Shown here piece after piece: positions 1-8,252 of a stretch of DNA of 64,000 nucleotides. The notes beneath the pieces were generated by a model that was not told the origin of the DNA, did not search any database, and saw nothing but the letters and a program-made list of their open reading frames with translations. Origin of the DNA: Pseudomonas hormoni (GTDB lineage: Bacteria; Pseudomonadota; Gammaproteobacteria; Pseudomonadales; Pseudomonadaceae); NCBI RefSeq assembly GCF_018502625.1, contig NZ_CP075566.1, positions 6,389,001-6,453,000 on the forward strand, written 5' to 3'. Numbering within the stretch: the first letter of the stretch is position 1; the number at the start of each line of letters is the position of its first letter. Both the position numbers and the translations under genes were made by a program.

Positions 1-1236
1 ACCGAGGCCGGCAATACCCGAGCCGAGGCCGAAGGCAAGCATGTCGACACGTCCGGTGGGCACGCCGCAGCAGGCTGCCATGTTGCGATTCTGAGTGACG
101 GCGCGCACGTTCAGACCCAGGCGCGTCTTGTTCAGCAGCAACCAGGTCAGCACCACCACAAACAGCGCGAACGCGATGATCACAATGCGGTTGTACGGCA
201 GCACCAGATTCGGCAGCACCTGAATCCCGCCGGATAACCACGCGGGGTTAGCCACTTCAACGTTCTGCGCGCCGAACACCAATCGCACCAGCTGAATCAG
301 CATCAGGCTGATGCCCCACGTCGCGAGCAGGGTTTCCAGCGGGCGACCGTAGAGGTGACGAATCACCGTGCGTTCCAGGGCCATGCCGATTGCGGCGGTG
401 ACGAAAAACGCCACCGGCAACGCGATCAGCGGATAGAACTCGATGGCCTGCGGGGCGAAGCGCTGGAACATCAGTTGCACCACGTACGTCGAGTAGGCGC
501 CGAGCATCAGCATCTCGCCGTGGGCCATGTTGATCACACCGAGCAGGCCGAAAGTGATCGCTAGCCCCAGGGCCGCGAGCAGCAGGATCGAACCGAGGGA
601 CATGCCACTGAACGCCTGGCCGAGCATTTCGCCGATCAGCAGTTTGCGTTTGACCTGGGCCAGGCTGGTTTCGGCGGCGGTGCGCACGGCGGCGTCCGCT
701 TCGACACCCGGTTGCAGCAGGCTTTCGAGGCGGGTGCGGGCCAGTGGGTCGCCGGTTTCACCGAGCAGGCGCACCGCGGCGAGGCGCACGGCCGGGTCGG
801 TGTCCACCAGTTGCAGATTGGCCAGGGCCAGGCTCAGGGCTGCATGAACGCTTTCGTCCTGTTCGCCCGCCAGTTGCTGATCGAGGAATTTCAGTTGCGC
901 GGGTTTGGCGCTTTTCTGCAATTGCTGCGCGGCAGCCAGACGGGTTTTGGCGTCGGCGGCGAGCAGTTGGTGGCTGGCCAGCGCGGTGTCGATCAGACCC
1001 CGCAGGCGATTGTTCAGGCGCAGGTTTTTGGGTTGGCCGTCGACCGTCAACTCGCCTTGTTGCAGGGCATTGATCAGTTCGATACGCGCCGGATCAGGCT
1101 GCGCGGCCCAGGATTCGAGGAGCTTGGCTTGCTGCACGGGATTGGCGGCGACGAAGTCTTCGGCGTCACCCGAATGCGCGGCCATCGGCAGCAAAAAAGC
1201 GATGGCGAGGAATAGACGGTAAAGGGCAGTGGGCAT
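1..1236 (-). CDS. urtB: Urea ABC transporter permease UrtB (3' end outside window)
   Basis: Inner-membrane permease of the high-affinity urea transporter UrtABCDE. The visible protein starts MPTALYRLFLAIAFLLP, a signal-like segment, followed by about 180 residues of soluble helical sequence with degenerate repeats, then a LivH-type permease domain beginning near LGSILLLAALGLAITFGLLG. The long N-terminal extension before the permease domain is typical of UrtB and separates it from amino-acid LivH permeases. The stop codon lies beyond the left edge. urtA lies 210 bp upstream on the same strand, with a REP doublet between them, and urtCDE probably follow outside the window. Only the exact C-terminus is unknown. 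Confidence 0.93.
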   Translation of the reverse strand, partial: MPTALYRLFLAIAFLLPMAAHSGDAEDFVAANPVQQAKLLESWAAQPDPARIELINALQQGELTVDGQPKNLRLNNRLRGLIDTALASHQLLAADAKTRLAAAQQLQKSAKPAQLKFLDQQLAGEQDESVHAALSLALANLQLVDTDPAVRLAAVRLLGETGDPLARTRLESLLQPGVEADAAVRTAAETSLAQVKRKLLIGEMLGQAFSGMSLGSILLLAALGLAITFGLLGVINMAHGEMLMLGAYSTYVVQLMFQRFAPQAIEFYPLIALPVAFFVTAAIGMALERTVIRHLYGRPLETLLATWGISLMLIQLVRLVFGAQNVEVANPAWLSGGIQVLPNLVLPYNRIVIIAFALFVVVLTWLLLNKTRLGLNVRAVTQNRNMAACCGVPTGRVDMLAFGLGSGIAGLG

Positions 1237-1277
1237 GTCATTGGCCTTACGCGGACTAATTGTGGGAGCAAACTTAT

Positions 1278-1381
1278 GTGGCGAGGGAGCTTGCTCCCGC
1301 TGGACTGCGCAGCAGTCCCCTTCTTTTCAGGTCAGTAAGGGGGCCGCTTCGCGGCCCAGCGGGAGCAAGCTCCCTCGCCAC
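1278..1381. repeat. REP doublet, class GTGGCGAGGGAGCTTGCTCC
   Basis: Two 24-bp arms in opposite orientation (1278-1301, 1358-1381) with an internal GGGGGCCGCTTCGCGGCCC hairpin, between urtA and urtB. Outer GTGGGAGC/GCCCACAG traces extend to about 1399. Confidence 0.9.
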
Positions 1382-1446
1382 AAAAGCTCCGCCCACAGGA
1401 GTTGTGTCGGACCTGAACTGTGTGCTCAAGCCCGATATCCAATGGC

Positions 1447-2712
1447 TTAGTTGCTCTTCACCGCATACTCCGGCTTCTTGTCGTTACCCGGAATGAACGG
1501 GCTCCATGGCTGGGCACGGATCGGCCCTTCGGTCTGCCACACTACGTTGAACTGACCGTCCGCCTGGATCTCGCCGATCATCACCGGCTTGTGCAAGTGG
1601 TGGTTGGTCTTGTCCATGGTCAGGGTGTAGCCGGACGGCGCGGCAAATGTCTGGCCGGCGAGGGCTTCGCGGACTTTGTCGACGTCGGTCGACTTGGCTT
1701 TTTCCGCCGCTTGCGCCCACATGTGGATGCCGACGTAAGTAGCTTCCATCGGGTCGTTGGTCACCGCTTTGTCGGCGCCCGGCAGGTTGTGTTTCTTCGC
1801 GTAGGCTTTCCAGTCGGCGACGAATTTCTTGTTCGCCGGGTTCTCCACCGACTCGAAGTAGTTCCACGCCGCGAGGTTGCCCACCAGCGGTTTGGTGTCG
1901 ATGCCGCGCAATTCTTCTTCACCGACCGAGAACGCCACGACCGGAACGTCGGTGGCTTTCAGGCCCTGGTTGGCCAGCTCTTTATAGAACGGCACGTTGG
2001 AGTCGCCGTTGACCGTCGAGATGACGGCGGTCTTGCCACCGGCCGAGAATTTTTTGATGTTGGCCACGATGGTTTGATAGTCGCTGTGGCCGAACGGGGT
2101 GTAGACCTCTTCGATGTCCTTGTCGGCCACGCCTTTGGAGTGCAGGAACGAACGCAGGATCTTGTTGGTGGTGCGCGGGTAGACGTAGTCGGTGCCGAGC
2201 AGGAAGTAGCGCTTGGCGCTGCCGCCTTCTTCGCTCATCAGGTATTCCACGGCCGGGATAGCCTGCTGGTTCGGCGCGGCGCCGGTGTAGAACACGTTTG
2301 GCGACATCTCTTCGCCTTCGTATTGCACCGGGTAGAACAGCAAGCCGTTAAGTTCTTCGAATACCGGCAATACCGATTTACGCGACACGGAAGTCCAGCA
2401 GCCGAATACTACGGCAACCTTGTCCTGAGTCAGCAACTGCCGGCCCTTTTCCGCGAACAGCGGCCAGTTCGACGCCGGGTCCACGACCACCGGTTCCAGC
2501 ATCTTGCCATTCACGCCGCCCTTGGCGTTGATCTCGTCGATGGTCATCAACGCCATGTCTTTCAAAGACGTTTCGGAGATTGCCATGGTGCCGGACAACG
2601 AATGCAGAATACCGACCTTGATGGTCTCGGCGGCCTGGACGGTCCAGGTCAAGCCCATCGCGGCAATGCTTGCCGAAAGTGTGAAAGCCTTGATCAAGCT
2701 GCGACGCTTCAT
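1447..2712 (-). CDS. urtA: Urea ABC transporter substrate-binding protein UrtA
   Basis: Periplasmic binding protein of the urea transporter, 421 aa, the usual UrtA length. The N-terminus MKRRSLIKAFTLSASIAAMG has an RR pair before a hydrophobic segment, so export could be by Tat or Sec; AETIKVGILHSLSGTMA begins the mature Peripla_BP_5 domain. Characteristic blocks such as TVNGDSNVPFYKELANQG are present. It is first in its operon, ahead of urtB. The upstream region carries a sigma-54-type promoter, which fits nitrogen-limitation control. Family assignment is firm; urea rather than a short-chain amide is inferred from the UrtB extension and the family. Confidence 0.95.
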   Translation of the reverse strand: MKRRSLIKAFTLSASIAAMGLTWTVQAAETIKVGILHSLSGTMAISETSLKDMALMTIDEINAKGGVNGKMLEPVVVDPASNWPLFAEKGRQLLTQDKVAVVFGCWTSVSRKSVLPVFEELNGLLFYPVQYEGEEMSPNVFYTGAAPNQQAIPAVEYLMSEEGGSAKRYFLLGTDYVYPRTTNKILRSFLHSKGVADKDIEEVYTPFGHSDYQTIVANIKKFSAGGKTAVISTVNGDSNVPFYKELANQGLKATDVPVVAFSVGEEELRGIDTKPLVGNLAAWNYFESVENPANKKFVADWKAYAKKHNLPGADKAVTNDPMEATYVGIHMWAQAAEKAKSTDVDKVREALAGQTFAAPSGYTLTMDKTNHHLHKPVMIGEIQADGQFNVVWQTEGPIRAQPWSPFIPGNDKKPEYAVKSN

Positions 2713-2776
2713 TGTGCGATCTCCATGAACTTATGAATTTTCTTGGTTGGCAGATGCGGACTACTGAAGGCTGTTT

Positions 2777-2791
2777 TGCAAGGGCTGTGCC
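2777..2791 (-). promoter_or_regulatory. Candidate sigma-54 (-24/-12) promoter of urtA
   Basis: Read on the minus strand this is GGCACAGCCCTTGCA: GG and GC separated by exactly 10 nt, with GGCAC and TTGC cores matching the RpoN consensus except for one base after GGCAC. It lies about 65 bp before the urtA start codon on the correct strand. RpoN/NtrC control of urea uptake is known in pseudomonads. Confidence 0.75.
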
Positions 2792-2828
2792 CAGTCGGAA
2801 AAAGGCAGGGAAATGTCGTGTTAGAGCG

Positions 2829-2852
2829 GGTGCGCGGTTGGGGTGGCGCACC
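2829..2852. promoter_or_regulatory. Inverted repeat upstream of the urtA sigma-54 promoter, possible NtrC enhancer
   Basis: GGTGCGC and GCGCACC form a perfect 7-bp inverted repeat with a 10-bp spacer about 40-60 bp upstream of the -24 element. The arms resemble NtrC half-sites (TGCACC/GGTGCA). A second GGTGCG-rich stretch follows near 2877-2893. The remaining part of the 341-bp gap between urtA and the permease gene holds a REP doublet (2958-3048) and no ORF I believe. Confidence 0.45.
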
Positions 2853-2957
2853 ATGAAGGATCGCGTCTGGCGCGTTGGTGCGAAGGGGTGCGCCACATTG
2901 GGGCGATAAAATGAGTAGATGTATGTAGTACGCGAAATCCGTGACCGACGACAAACC

Positions 2958-3048
2958 TGTAGGAGCTGAGCTTGCTCGCGATGGCGGTGGGTCAGTCATC
3001 GTGATGTTGAATGTGCCACCGCCATCGCGAGCAAGCTCAGCTCCTACA
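2958..3048. repeat. REP doublet, class TGTAGGAGCTGAGCTTGCTC
   Basis: 33-bp arms (2958-2990, 3016-3048), nearly perfect, between the permease gene and urtA. Confidence 0.9.
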
Positions 3049-3053
3049 ATGGA

Positions 3054-4064
3054 TCAGCGGCGGCGCATGAGGCCTATGAAGAACAAGCCACCGATGGCAG
3101 CGGTGGCGACACCGATAGGCAGGTCTTCGGGAGCAATGAGCGTGCGAGCGGCGACATCAACCCAAACGAGAAAAATGCTGCCGAGCAACACGCACACCGG
3201 CAACAATCGTCGATGCTCTGCCCCGACCAATCGGCGTGCAATGTGCGGCACCATCAATCCGACAAACCCGATGGACCCGCTGATCGACACCAGCACCCCC
3301 GTCATCAACGAGGCAATCAAAAACACCCGCAAGCGCACGGTGCGGGCGTTGAGCCCGAGGGTCACTGCAGTCTGTTCACCCGCCATCAACGCATTCAACG
3401 GTCGCGCCATGCCCAGCAATAAAACCAACCCAAGCAACACGCTCGCCGCCGGCACCGCGAGCAATTCCCAGCGCGCCAGTCCGAGCCCGCCTAGCATCCA
3501 GAACATCACCGCTGAACTGGCACGGTGATCGCCGAGAAACAGCAACAGATTAGCGATCGCCATCATCACGAACGACACCGCCACGCCGCACAACAGCAGC
3601 CGATCACTGTCCAGCCGACCATTGCGGTTGGCGATCATCAGCACGATCAGCATGCTCACCAGCGCACCGATAAAGGCGGCGATGGGCAAGGTCAGCAGGC
3701 CGACAATTTCACCGACATGCAGCACCACGATCACAGCGCCAAGCGTCGCGCCGGACGTCACCCCGAGCAAATGCGGATCGGCCAACGGATTGCGTGTCAC
3801 CGCTTGCAGCACCGCGCCGATCAACGCCAGGCCCGCGCCCACCAACGCGCCGAGCAACATGCGCGGCACGCGGATCAACCACACGATATGTTCCTGCCCA
3901 GCCGTCCAGTTCACCTCACCGAAACCGAACGCCTTGTGCAGCACTATCTTCCACACCACATCCACCGGCACCCGCGCCGGGCCAAAGCCCAGCGATACCA
4001 CGCACGACACCAGCAACAACGCGCCGAGGACGATCAGCAACAAAGCGTAGCGACGATTGATCAT
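3054..4064 (-). CDS. FecCD-family metal/metallophore ABC transporter permease
   Basis: Inner-membrane permease of 336 aa, the length typical of BtuC/FecD/FhuB-half permeases. It has many hydrophobic helices and the family block AVTRNPLADPHLLGVTSGA near residues 90-108. The C-terminal GFVGLMVPHIARRLVGAEHR is the cytoplasmic loop that contacts the ATPase. It is the third ABC gene of an operon, overlapping the binding-protein gene by 4 nt. By recall the set matches P. aeruginosa PA2911-PA2914, reported as induced under zinc limitation. The substrate cannot be read from the sequence; a cobalamin or cobalt role is possible because cob genes are nearby. Confidence 0.88.
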   Translation of the reverse strand: MINRRYALLLIVLGALLLVSCVVSLGFGPARVPVDVVWKIVLHKAFGFGEVNWTAGQEHIVWLIRVPRMLLGALVGAGLALIGAVLQAVTRNPLADPHLLGVTSGATLGAVIVVLHVGEIVGLLTLPIAAFIGALVSMLIVLMIANRNGRLDSDRLLLCGVAVSFVMMAIANLLLFLGDHRASSAVMFWMLGGLGLARWELLAVPAASVLLGLVLLLGMARPLNALMAGEQTAVTLGLNARTVRLRVFLIASLMTGVLVSISGSIGFVGLMVPHIARRLVGAEHRRLLPVCVLLGSIFLVWVDVAARTLIAPEDLPIGVATAAIGGLFFIGLMRRR

Positions 4065-5011
4065 TCGCCGTGGAAACCCTTGGCCAGGGTTTCGACCGCC
4101 AGCACGTTATCGATGCCCGGCGTGGCCTGCACATACGGGATCACAATGAAGCGCTGGTGCTTGATCGCGTCCACCGATTGCAGCGCCTTGTTGCTGCGCA
4201 GGAATTGCTCCTTCTGTTCGGCGGTGACCTCGCCGTAGTCGACGATCACGATCACCTGCGGATTGCGCTCGACCACGTTTTCCCAATTCACGCGGGTCCA
4301 GCTCGCTTCGGTGTCATCCAGAATGTTGCGTCCGCCAGCAGCGTCGATCAGCGCTTGCGGCATGCCAAGGCGGCCGGAGGTCATGGCGCGGTCTTCGCCA
4401 CTGTCATAGAGGAACACGCGCGGTTTGTTGGCCGGCAGATCCTTGCGCACGTCCGCAACTTGCGCCTGCATTTGGGCGATCAAGGCATTGGCACGATCCT
4501 GCACGTCGAAGATTTTGCCGAGGTTGCGCAGGTCGTTGTAGGTGTCTTCCAGAGTCGCCGCCGGGCGCTTCATTACGAAGGCGCAAGACTCGGTCAGCTC
4601 GTAGACATTGATGCCCAGCGGCTGCAACGTTTGCGGCGTGAGATCACCGCCGACACGCATGCCGTAGTCCCAACCGGCAAAGAAGAAATCGACGTTGGCG
4701 TTGAGCAGGGTTTCCACCGACGGGTACTTCGCTGCCAGCTCCGGCAGGCCGTCGAGGATGGTCTGCATCTCGGGCGTGACCGATTTCCAGCCGGTGACGC
4801 CGCTGTAGCCGGCCATGCTCGGCTTGAGGCCGAGGGCGAGCATCATCTGCGTCATGTTGATGTCGTGGCTGACCGCGTGTTTCGGCGCTTGAGTGAAGGT
4901 CACCTCGCGGTTGCAGCTCTGGACCGTCAGCGGATATTTCGTCGCCTCGGCAAACGCTTGGGCACTGCACAGCATCAGAGCAACGCACAGCAGGGAACGC
5001 AAAGTAGTCAT
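4061..5011 (-). CDS. Periplasmic substrate-binding protein of a metal/metallophore ABC transporter
   Basis: Class III (FepB/BtuF-like) binding protein of 316 aa with a cleavable signal peptide (MTTLRSLLCVALMLCSAQAFA). The mature start has the family pattern YPLTVQSCNREVTFTQAPK. Later blocks (VDFFFAGWDYGM; NPQVIVIVDYGEVTAEQ; TPGIDNVLAVETLAKGF) fit the TroA-superfamily fold linked by one long helix. Its start overlaps the ATPase gene and its stop overlaps the permease gene, each by 4 nt, so translation is probably coupled. Ligand is unassigned: iron siderophore, zinc metallophore or corrinoid are all possible. Confidence 0.87.
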   Translation of the reverse strand: MTTLRSLLCVALMLCSAQAFAEATKYPLTVQSCNREVTFTQAPKHAVSHDINMTQMMLALGLKPSMAGYSGVTGWKSVTPEMQTILDGLPELAAKYPSVETLLNANVDFFFAGWDYGMRVGGDLTPQTLQPLGINVYELTESCAFVMKRPAATLEDTYNDLRNLGKIFDVQDRANALIAQMQAQVADVRKDLPANKPRVFLYDSGEDRAMTSGRLGMPQALIDAAGGRNILDDTEASWTRVNWENVVERNPQVIVIVDYGEVTAEQKEQFLRSNKALQSVDAIKHQRFIVIPYVQATPGIDNVLAVETLAKGFHGE

Positions 5012-5796
5012 GGTTGGGTGATCCAGGTGATTCGTGGGTAGCCGTGCAGAGGGTGTTCATCGATCAGCGCTTCGACGCCGAACACATCACGCAGCAGCGG
5101 GGCGGTCAGGACTTCTTTCGGTGTGCCGCTGGCGACGATGCGGCCGTGATTGATCACGTACAGCCGGTCGCAGAAAGCGGCGGCAAGATTGAGGTCGTGG
5201 ATGCTGGCGAGTGTGCCGATCTTCAGGCGCTTGACCAGTTGCAACAGTTCAAGCTGATAGCGTGGGTCGAGATGATTGGTCGGCTCATCGAGGATCAACA
5301 CTTGCGGCTGTTGGGCCAGGGCGCGGGCGAGGATCACCCGCTGTTTTTCACCGCCGGAGAGGGTGGCGAAGGCATGATCCTCGAAGCCTTTGAGTCCGAC
5401 CGATTCGAGGGACTGGATCGCGAGGTTGCGGTCTTCGATGGTGTCACCGTCGAACAGGCCTTTGTGCGGTGTACGCCCCATGGCGACCACTTCATCGACG
5501 GTCAGGCCGAAGGCGTCGGGGAATTCCTGCAACACCACGGCAATGCGTTGCGCGCACCAACGGGAGGATTGCTTCCAGACGTTGTGATGATCGAGCCGGA
5601 CCTCACCGCTCTCCGGTTTGCTGAAGCGATAAGCGCACCGCAACAGGCTGGTCTTGCCGCTGCCGTTGGGGCCGATCAACCCGACGAACTCACCGGCGGC
5701 CACGTGCAATGAGGCATCACGCAACTGGAACTGGTGATGACAGTGGCCGTGGCCCAGGGGTGTCCAGGCGAGGTTTGTGAGGTTCAGCGAGGTCAT
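5008..5796 (-). CDS. ABC transporter ATP-binding protein (FecE/BtuD type)
   Basis: ATPase of 262 aa energising the adjacent FecCD-type permease. Walker A is GPNGSGKTSLL near residue 42, the signature is LSGGEKQRVILARALAQ near 146, and Walker B is VLILDEPTNHLD near 168, followed by the switch histidine in ASIHDLNLAAAFCD. The order ATPase, binding protein, permease with 4-nt overlaps marks one transcription unit. A REP doublet separates it from the TonB receptor gene upstream on the same strand. The assignment to family is certain; the substrate follows the operon and is not proven. Confidence 0.92.
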   Translation of the reverse strand: MTSLNLTNLAWTPLGHGHCHHQFQLRDASLHVAAGEFVGLIGPNGSGKTSLLRCAYRFSKPESGEVRLDHHNVWKQSSRWCAQRIAVVLQEFPDAFGLTVDEVVAMGRTPHKGLFDGDTIEDRNLAIQSLESVGLKGFEDHAFATLSGGEKQRVILARALAQQPQVLILDEPTNHLDPRYQLELLQLVKRLKIGTLASIHDLNLAAAFCDRLYVINHGRIVASGTPKEVLTAPLLRDVFGVEALIDEHPLHGYPRITWITQP

Positions 5797-5835
5797 TGCA
5801 TTCCTGATTGATCGTTTTAAATTTGCACACCACCT

Positions 5836-5966
5836 GTGGCGAGGGAGCTTGCTCCCGCTCGACTGCGCAGCGGTCGCAAAACCAGGCAGCGCGATAAGTC
5901 ATAGGGCATCGCATCGCCTGGCTTGGGGTCGCTTCGCAACCCAGCGGGAGCAAGCTCCCTCGCCAC
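5836..5966. repeat. REP doublet, class GTGGCGAGGGAGCTTGCTCC
   Basis: Inverted 24-bp arms at 5836-5859 and 5943-5966, between the ABC ATPase and TonB receptor genes. They may lower downstream mRNA or mark a processing site. Confidence 0.9.
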
Positions 5967-5982
5967 AAAAGCTTCCGAACTT

Positions 5983-8103
5983 CTAGAAGGTGTAATCAGC
6001 CGTGACGAAAAACGACCGCGGCTCCCCCAGAATCCACTGCTGCCCCTCATTGTATTGGCTTTGCGCATACTGCCGGTCAAACAGATTCTTCACCTGCAAC
6101 CCCAGTGTTGTATTGCGCAGTGCTTGCCAGGACAGCGTGGCATCGACCACGGTGTAGCTCGGCAGCTCGTTCCGGTTGGCCATGTCGGCATAACGGGCAT
6201 CGACATAACGCACGCCAGCGCCCGCCTTCAGGTCCTCGCTGATCGCTTTGCTCAGCCACAGATTCGCCGTGCGCCGAGGCACGTCCACCGGACGATTGCC
6301 ATTGCGCGACACCGGCACACCACCGACCACTTCTTCAAAGTCGTCGTACTTCGCCTTGACGATGGCGGCGTTGGCCTGCAGCTGCCAGGCGTACGGCAGT
6401 TGCAGATCGAGGCTGGCTTCCAGGCCGTTGGACGATTGCTGGCCGACCTGCTGCTTGAGCGTCGGGTTGCCCGGATCGTCGGTCAGCAGTTTCTTTTTGA
6501 CGATGCGATAAGCCGCCAGCGTCCACTCGCCACGCTGGTCCCAAAACATCTGCTTCACGCCGATTTCGGTTTGCTTCGCGGTGGCCAGGTCGTATTGCTG
6601 CTGGCTCGGGCTCAGGGAAATGAGGCCGCCGACACCGTCGGTGCTGGTGGCGTACTGGCCGTAGAACGAGGTGTCCGGGGTCACGGCAAACACCAAGCCG
6701 GCCTTCCAGTTGTTGCCGGTCAGGGTCTTGTCGCTTTGGCGGCCATCGACCTGATTGTCGTAATCAACGTGCACGTAATCGCGGCGCACGCCGGTCACCA
6801 ACGACCAGCGCTCGCTCAGTTGTGTACGGTTTTCGGCGAAGGCTGACATCTGTTTGGTGGTGGACTGGAACTGGTCGCGGTACGGATTGGCGCTTTCAAA
6901 ACTGCCACGTTGCGGGTGATACAGATCAATCGGCTGGCCATCGGGCAGCACGTCATTGAACGGCGAGTTACTGTCGAGCTGAAAGCGGATGCGGTTGTAA
7001 TCGACGCCGGTCACGGTCTGGCTGTCGAGGCCGAACAGCGAGTGCTTGAAGGTGAAGGTCTGACGGTCACCGACCTGTTCCTGCTGGTGGCCGATGCCGT
7101 AGTAACCGCTGCGACTGAGTTGCTGGGTGTCGCGGTCGAAGTTGTAGTTCTCGGCGTTCTGCCAGCGGCGTTGGGCCTTGAGGTAATACAGCTCGTTACT
7201 GGCGCTGACGGTGTCGGAGATTTTCCAGTCGCTGGTCAGGCGCGTCCACTGATCGTTGTAGTGTTGCTTGTCGTTGCTGACGTTGTAGTTCTTGTCCCGC
7301 AGGCTTTCCTTGAAGCGGCCATTGATCAGCGGCGTGCCGAAATAGTTCATCGGGTTCTGGTCGCCGTAATCGTGGGCGAGGGTAAACGCCAGATCGTCCG
7401 TAGCCTGCCAGCGCAGGGCGGCGCTGATGAAGTCGCTGGAGGAATCGCCACGGTCGACCCAGCCGTTGCTGCGCAGGCGATTGAGGTTCAAGCGATAGCT
7501 CAGGGTGTCGCTCAGGGAACCGCCGCTGTCGAAGGCTTGTTGCTGAGTGTCGTAGGAGCCGTAGCCGAGACGGACGTGGTTTTCGATCTCGCCTTCGAAC
7601 GGCTTCTTCGGGATCACGTTGATCACCGCGCCCGTCGCGCCTTCGCCATACAACACCGATGCCGGCCCGCGCAGCACATCAATACGCTCCACCGACCAGG
7701 TGTCGACCGGGAAGGTGACGGTGCCCATGCCGGTGTACATCCGGTTGCCGTCATACAGCTGCATCACCGAACTTTGTCCGGTAAATCCTCGGGCGGACAA
7801 CGACGTGCCGCCATCGCCCGGCGTGCCGGTGCGGCTGATCCCGGTGCTGCGTGCCACGGCGTCCTGAACGCTGCGATCACCGCGCGCGCGAACCTGTTCG
7901 CCGCTCAGGCTTTCCACACTGGCAGGGGTTTCCAATGCCGTGAGGTTCAGGCGTGAGCCGGCGGTGGTCGAGCTGTTCAGGCTGACGGTTTGGTCGTCGT
8001 TGGCGTCGGCGGTGATGGTGCCGGTGGGCAACGTCAACGGCTGCGCGTGGGCACTGTTGTTCAGGGCGAGCAGGCAGAGGCTGGACAAGAGGTACTTGTT
8101 CAT
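5983..8103 (-). CDS. TonB-dependent outer-membrane receptor, probably zinc- or metallophore-related
   Basis: 706-aa receptor with a signal peptide (MNKYLLSSLCLLALNNSAHA), a plug domain (ALETPASVESLSGEQV; IDVLRGPASVLYGEGATGAV) and a long beta-barrel ending in aromatic VTADYTF. There is no N-terminal signalling (STN) domain, so it is not a FecA/FpvA-type transducer. The barrel is siderophore-receptor-like. It precedes the ABC transporter genes on the same strand. I see no Fur box before it; instead a Zur-like palindrome lies at 8171-8185, which favours zinc-responsive control. The annotated ATG has only a weak Shine-Dalgarno match. Confidence 0.88.
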   Translation of the reverse strand: MNKYLLSSLCLLALNNSAHAQPLTLPTGTITADANDDQTVSLNSSTTAGSRLNLTALETPASVESLSGEQVRARGDRSVQDAVARSTGISRTGTPGDGGTSLSARGFTGQSSVMQLYDGNRMYTGMGTVTFPVDTWSVERIDVLRGPASVLYGEGATGAVINVIPKKPFEGEIENHVRLGYGSYDTQQQAFDSGGSLSDTLSYRLNLNRLRSNGWVDRGDSSSDFISAALRWQATDDLAFTLAHDYGDQNPMNYFGTPLINGRFKESLRDKNYNVSNDKQHYNDQWTRLTSDWKISDTVSASNELYYLKAQRRWQNAENYNFDRDTQQLSRSGYYGIGHQQEQVGDRQTFTFKHSLFGLDSQTVTGVDYNRIRFQLDSNSPFNDVLPDGQPIDLYHPQRGSFESANPYRDQFQSTTKQMSAFAENRTQLSERWSLVTGVRRDYVHVDYDNQVDGRQSDKTLTGNNWKAGLVFAVTPDTSFYGQYATSTDGVGGLISLSPSQQQYDLATAKQTEIGVKQMFWDQRGEWTLAAYRIVKKKLLTDDPGNPTLKQQVGQQSSNGLEASLDLQLPYAWQLQANAAIVKAKYDDFEEVVGGVPVSRNGNRPVDVPRRTANLWLSKAISEDLKAGAGVRYVDARYADMANRNELPSYTVVDATLSWQALRNTTLGLQVKNLFDRQYAQSQYNEGQQWILGEPRSFFVTADYTF

Positions 8104-8132
8104 CGGGACGGTGAATCACTTCTTCAAAAGAA

Positions 8133-8156
8133 AACCCGCAGCCATGGCTGCGGGTT
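8133..8156 (-). terminator. Intrinsic terminator-like hairpin in the leader of the TonB receptor gene
   Basis: A perfect palindrome with 12-nt arms (AACCCGCAGCCA / TGGCTGCGGGTT) is followed on the minus strand by TTCTTTTG. It lies 30-53 bp upstream of the receptor ATG and downstream of the Zur-like site. It may end transcription from the PepSY gene, or act as an attenuator in the receptor leader. Confidence 0.7.
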
Positions 8157-8170
8157 GGGCGGTGCATTTG

Positions 8171-8185
8171 CGTTATACAGTAACA
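8171..8185. promoter_or_regulatory. Zur-box-like palindrome before the TonB receptor operon
   Basis: CGTTATACAGTAACA matches the gammaproteobacterial Zur consensus TGTTATANTATAACA at 11 of 14 defined positions. On the minus strand it also supplies a TATAAC -10-like hexamer, so repressor binding would cover the promoter. It lies about 70 bp upstream of the receptor ATG. Confidence 0.5.
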
Positions 8186-8252
8186 CTAAAAATGACCGTG
8201 CGATAAGCGCCCGAAGTCTACAGATCCCTCTAAATCGCGCATCTCGCCTGTT

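Noticed and set aside
1420..2736. 438-aa plus-strand open frame
   Set aside because: It is the antisense shadow of urtA, which has clear family motifs and a signal peptide; the shadow has no recognisable domain.
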